Source: Alphaproteobacteria bacterium (GTDB taxonomy: Bacteria > Pseudomonadota > Alphaproteobacteria > UBA3830). Taken from it: DNA of 43,683 bases. Positions 43,669-43,683 of the stretch are shown in pieces. The translations under genes and the position numbers were made by a program. Within the stretch, counting starts at the first letter, position 1. Each line of letters begins with the position of its first letter. Where the stretch lies: the NCBI GenBank assembly GCA_017614525.1, contig JAGABS010000046.1:1-43683 (forward strand), written 5' to 3'. A model generated the notes under the pieces. It was not told where the DNA came from. It searched no databases and saw only the letters and a list, made by a program, of their open reading frames with translations.

Positions 43669-43683
43669 TCCGCGCTCCTCGAT

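Overview
The window looks like chromosomal DNA of an alphaproteobacterium with a host-associated, probably intracellular, lifestyle. The alphaproteobacterial call rests on a TrcR/DUF1013 regulator next to a Tim44-domain protein, ruvCAB joined to tolQRAB, a bifunctional RelA/SpoT, a TadE-type pseudopilin, and TTAA-N7-TTAA sites of the kind bound by the cell-cycle regulator CtrA. The host-associated call rests on eukaryotic-type repeat proteins (two ankyrin proteins, a secreted leucine-rich-repeat protein) and a patatin phospholipase. A Holosporales- or Rickettsiales-like lineage is plausible, but the sequence alone does not prove it.

Layout. Bases 1-329 are non-coding and hold an 86-bp tandem repeat with clustered CtrA-type boxes. 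Bases 330-6279 (minus strand) carry ruvC-ruvA-ruvB-tolQ-tolR-tolA-tolB. Bases 6417-10459 (plus) carry relA/spoT and argS, followed by an IS110 transposase remnant. Bases 10777-14313 hold two ankyrin genes lying in the same reading frame; the first ends in a complete YoeB-type ribosome-dependent RNase domain. Bases 14576-16719 hold ybgC, trcR, a tim44-like gene and trmL. Bases 16797-21247 are a visibly AT-richer four-gene operon for a reduced type II secretion/type IV pilus-like machine. It is followed by a membrane-anchored FkbM-like methyltransferase with its own CtrA box. Bases 22307-25748 are truB-rpsO-pnp.

The stretch 25956-37456 is read from the minus strand. In order of transcription it holds the LRR protein, a terminator, patatin (with a CtrA box), a terminator, an ABC permease and a degenerate ABC ATPase, tRNA-Pro(CGG), an RND adaptor and pump, an LD-carboxypeptidase, and dapA-smpB. 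Bases 37599-42624 (plus) are a phosphohexomutase, dnaG and rpoD. A TadE-like gene on the minus strand closes the window; it has a G8 tract and a duplicated 34-residue N-terminal unit.

The most unusual item is the ankyrin-YoeB fusion. It keeps all four known YoeB catalytic positions, has no visible YefM-type antitoxin, starts with a possible signal peptide, and is followed in frame, 24 bases after its stop codon, by more ankyrin coding sequence. Other points of interest are the CtrA-box clusters, the minimal secretion operon with an apparent GspM-GspC/PilP fusion, the ABC ATPase with altered nucleotide-binding motifs, and the possibly phase-variable TadE protein.
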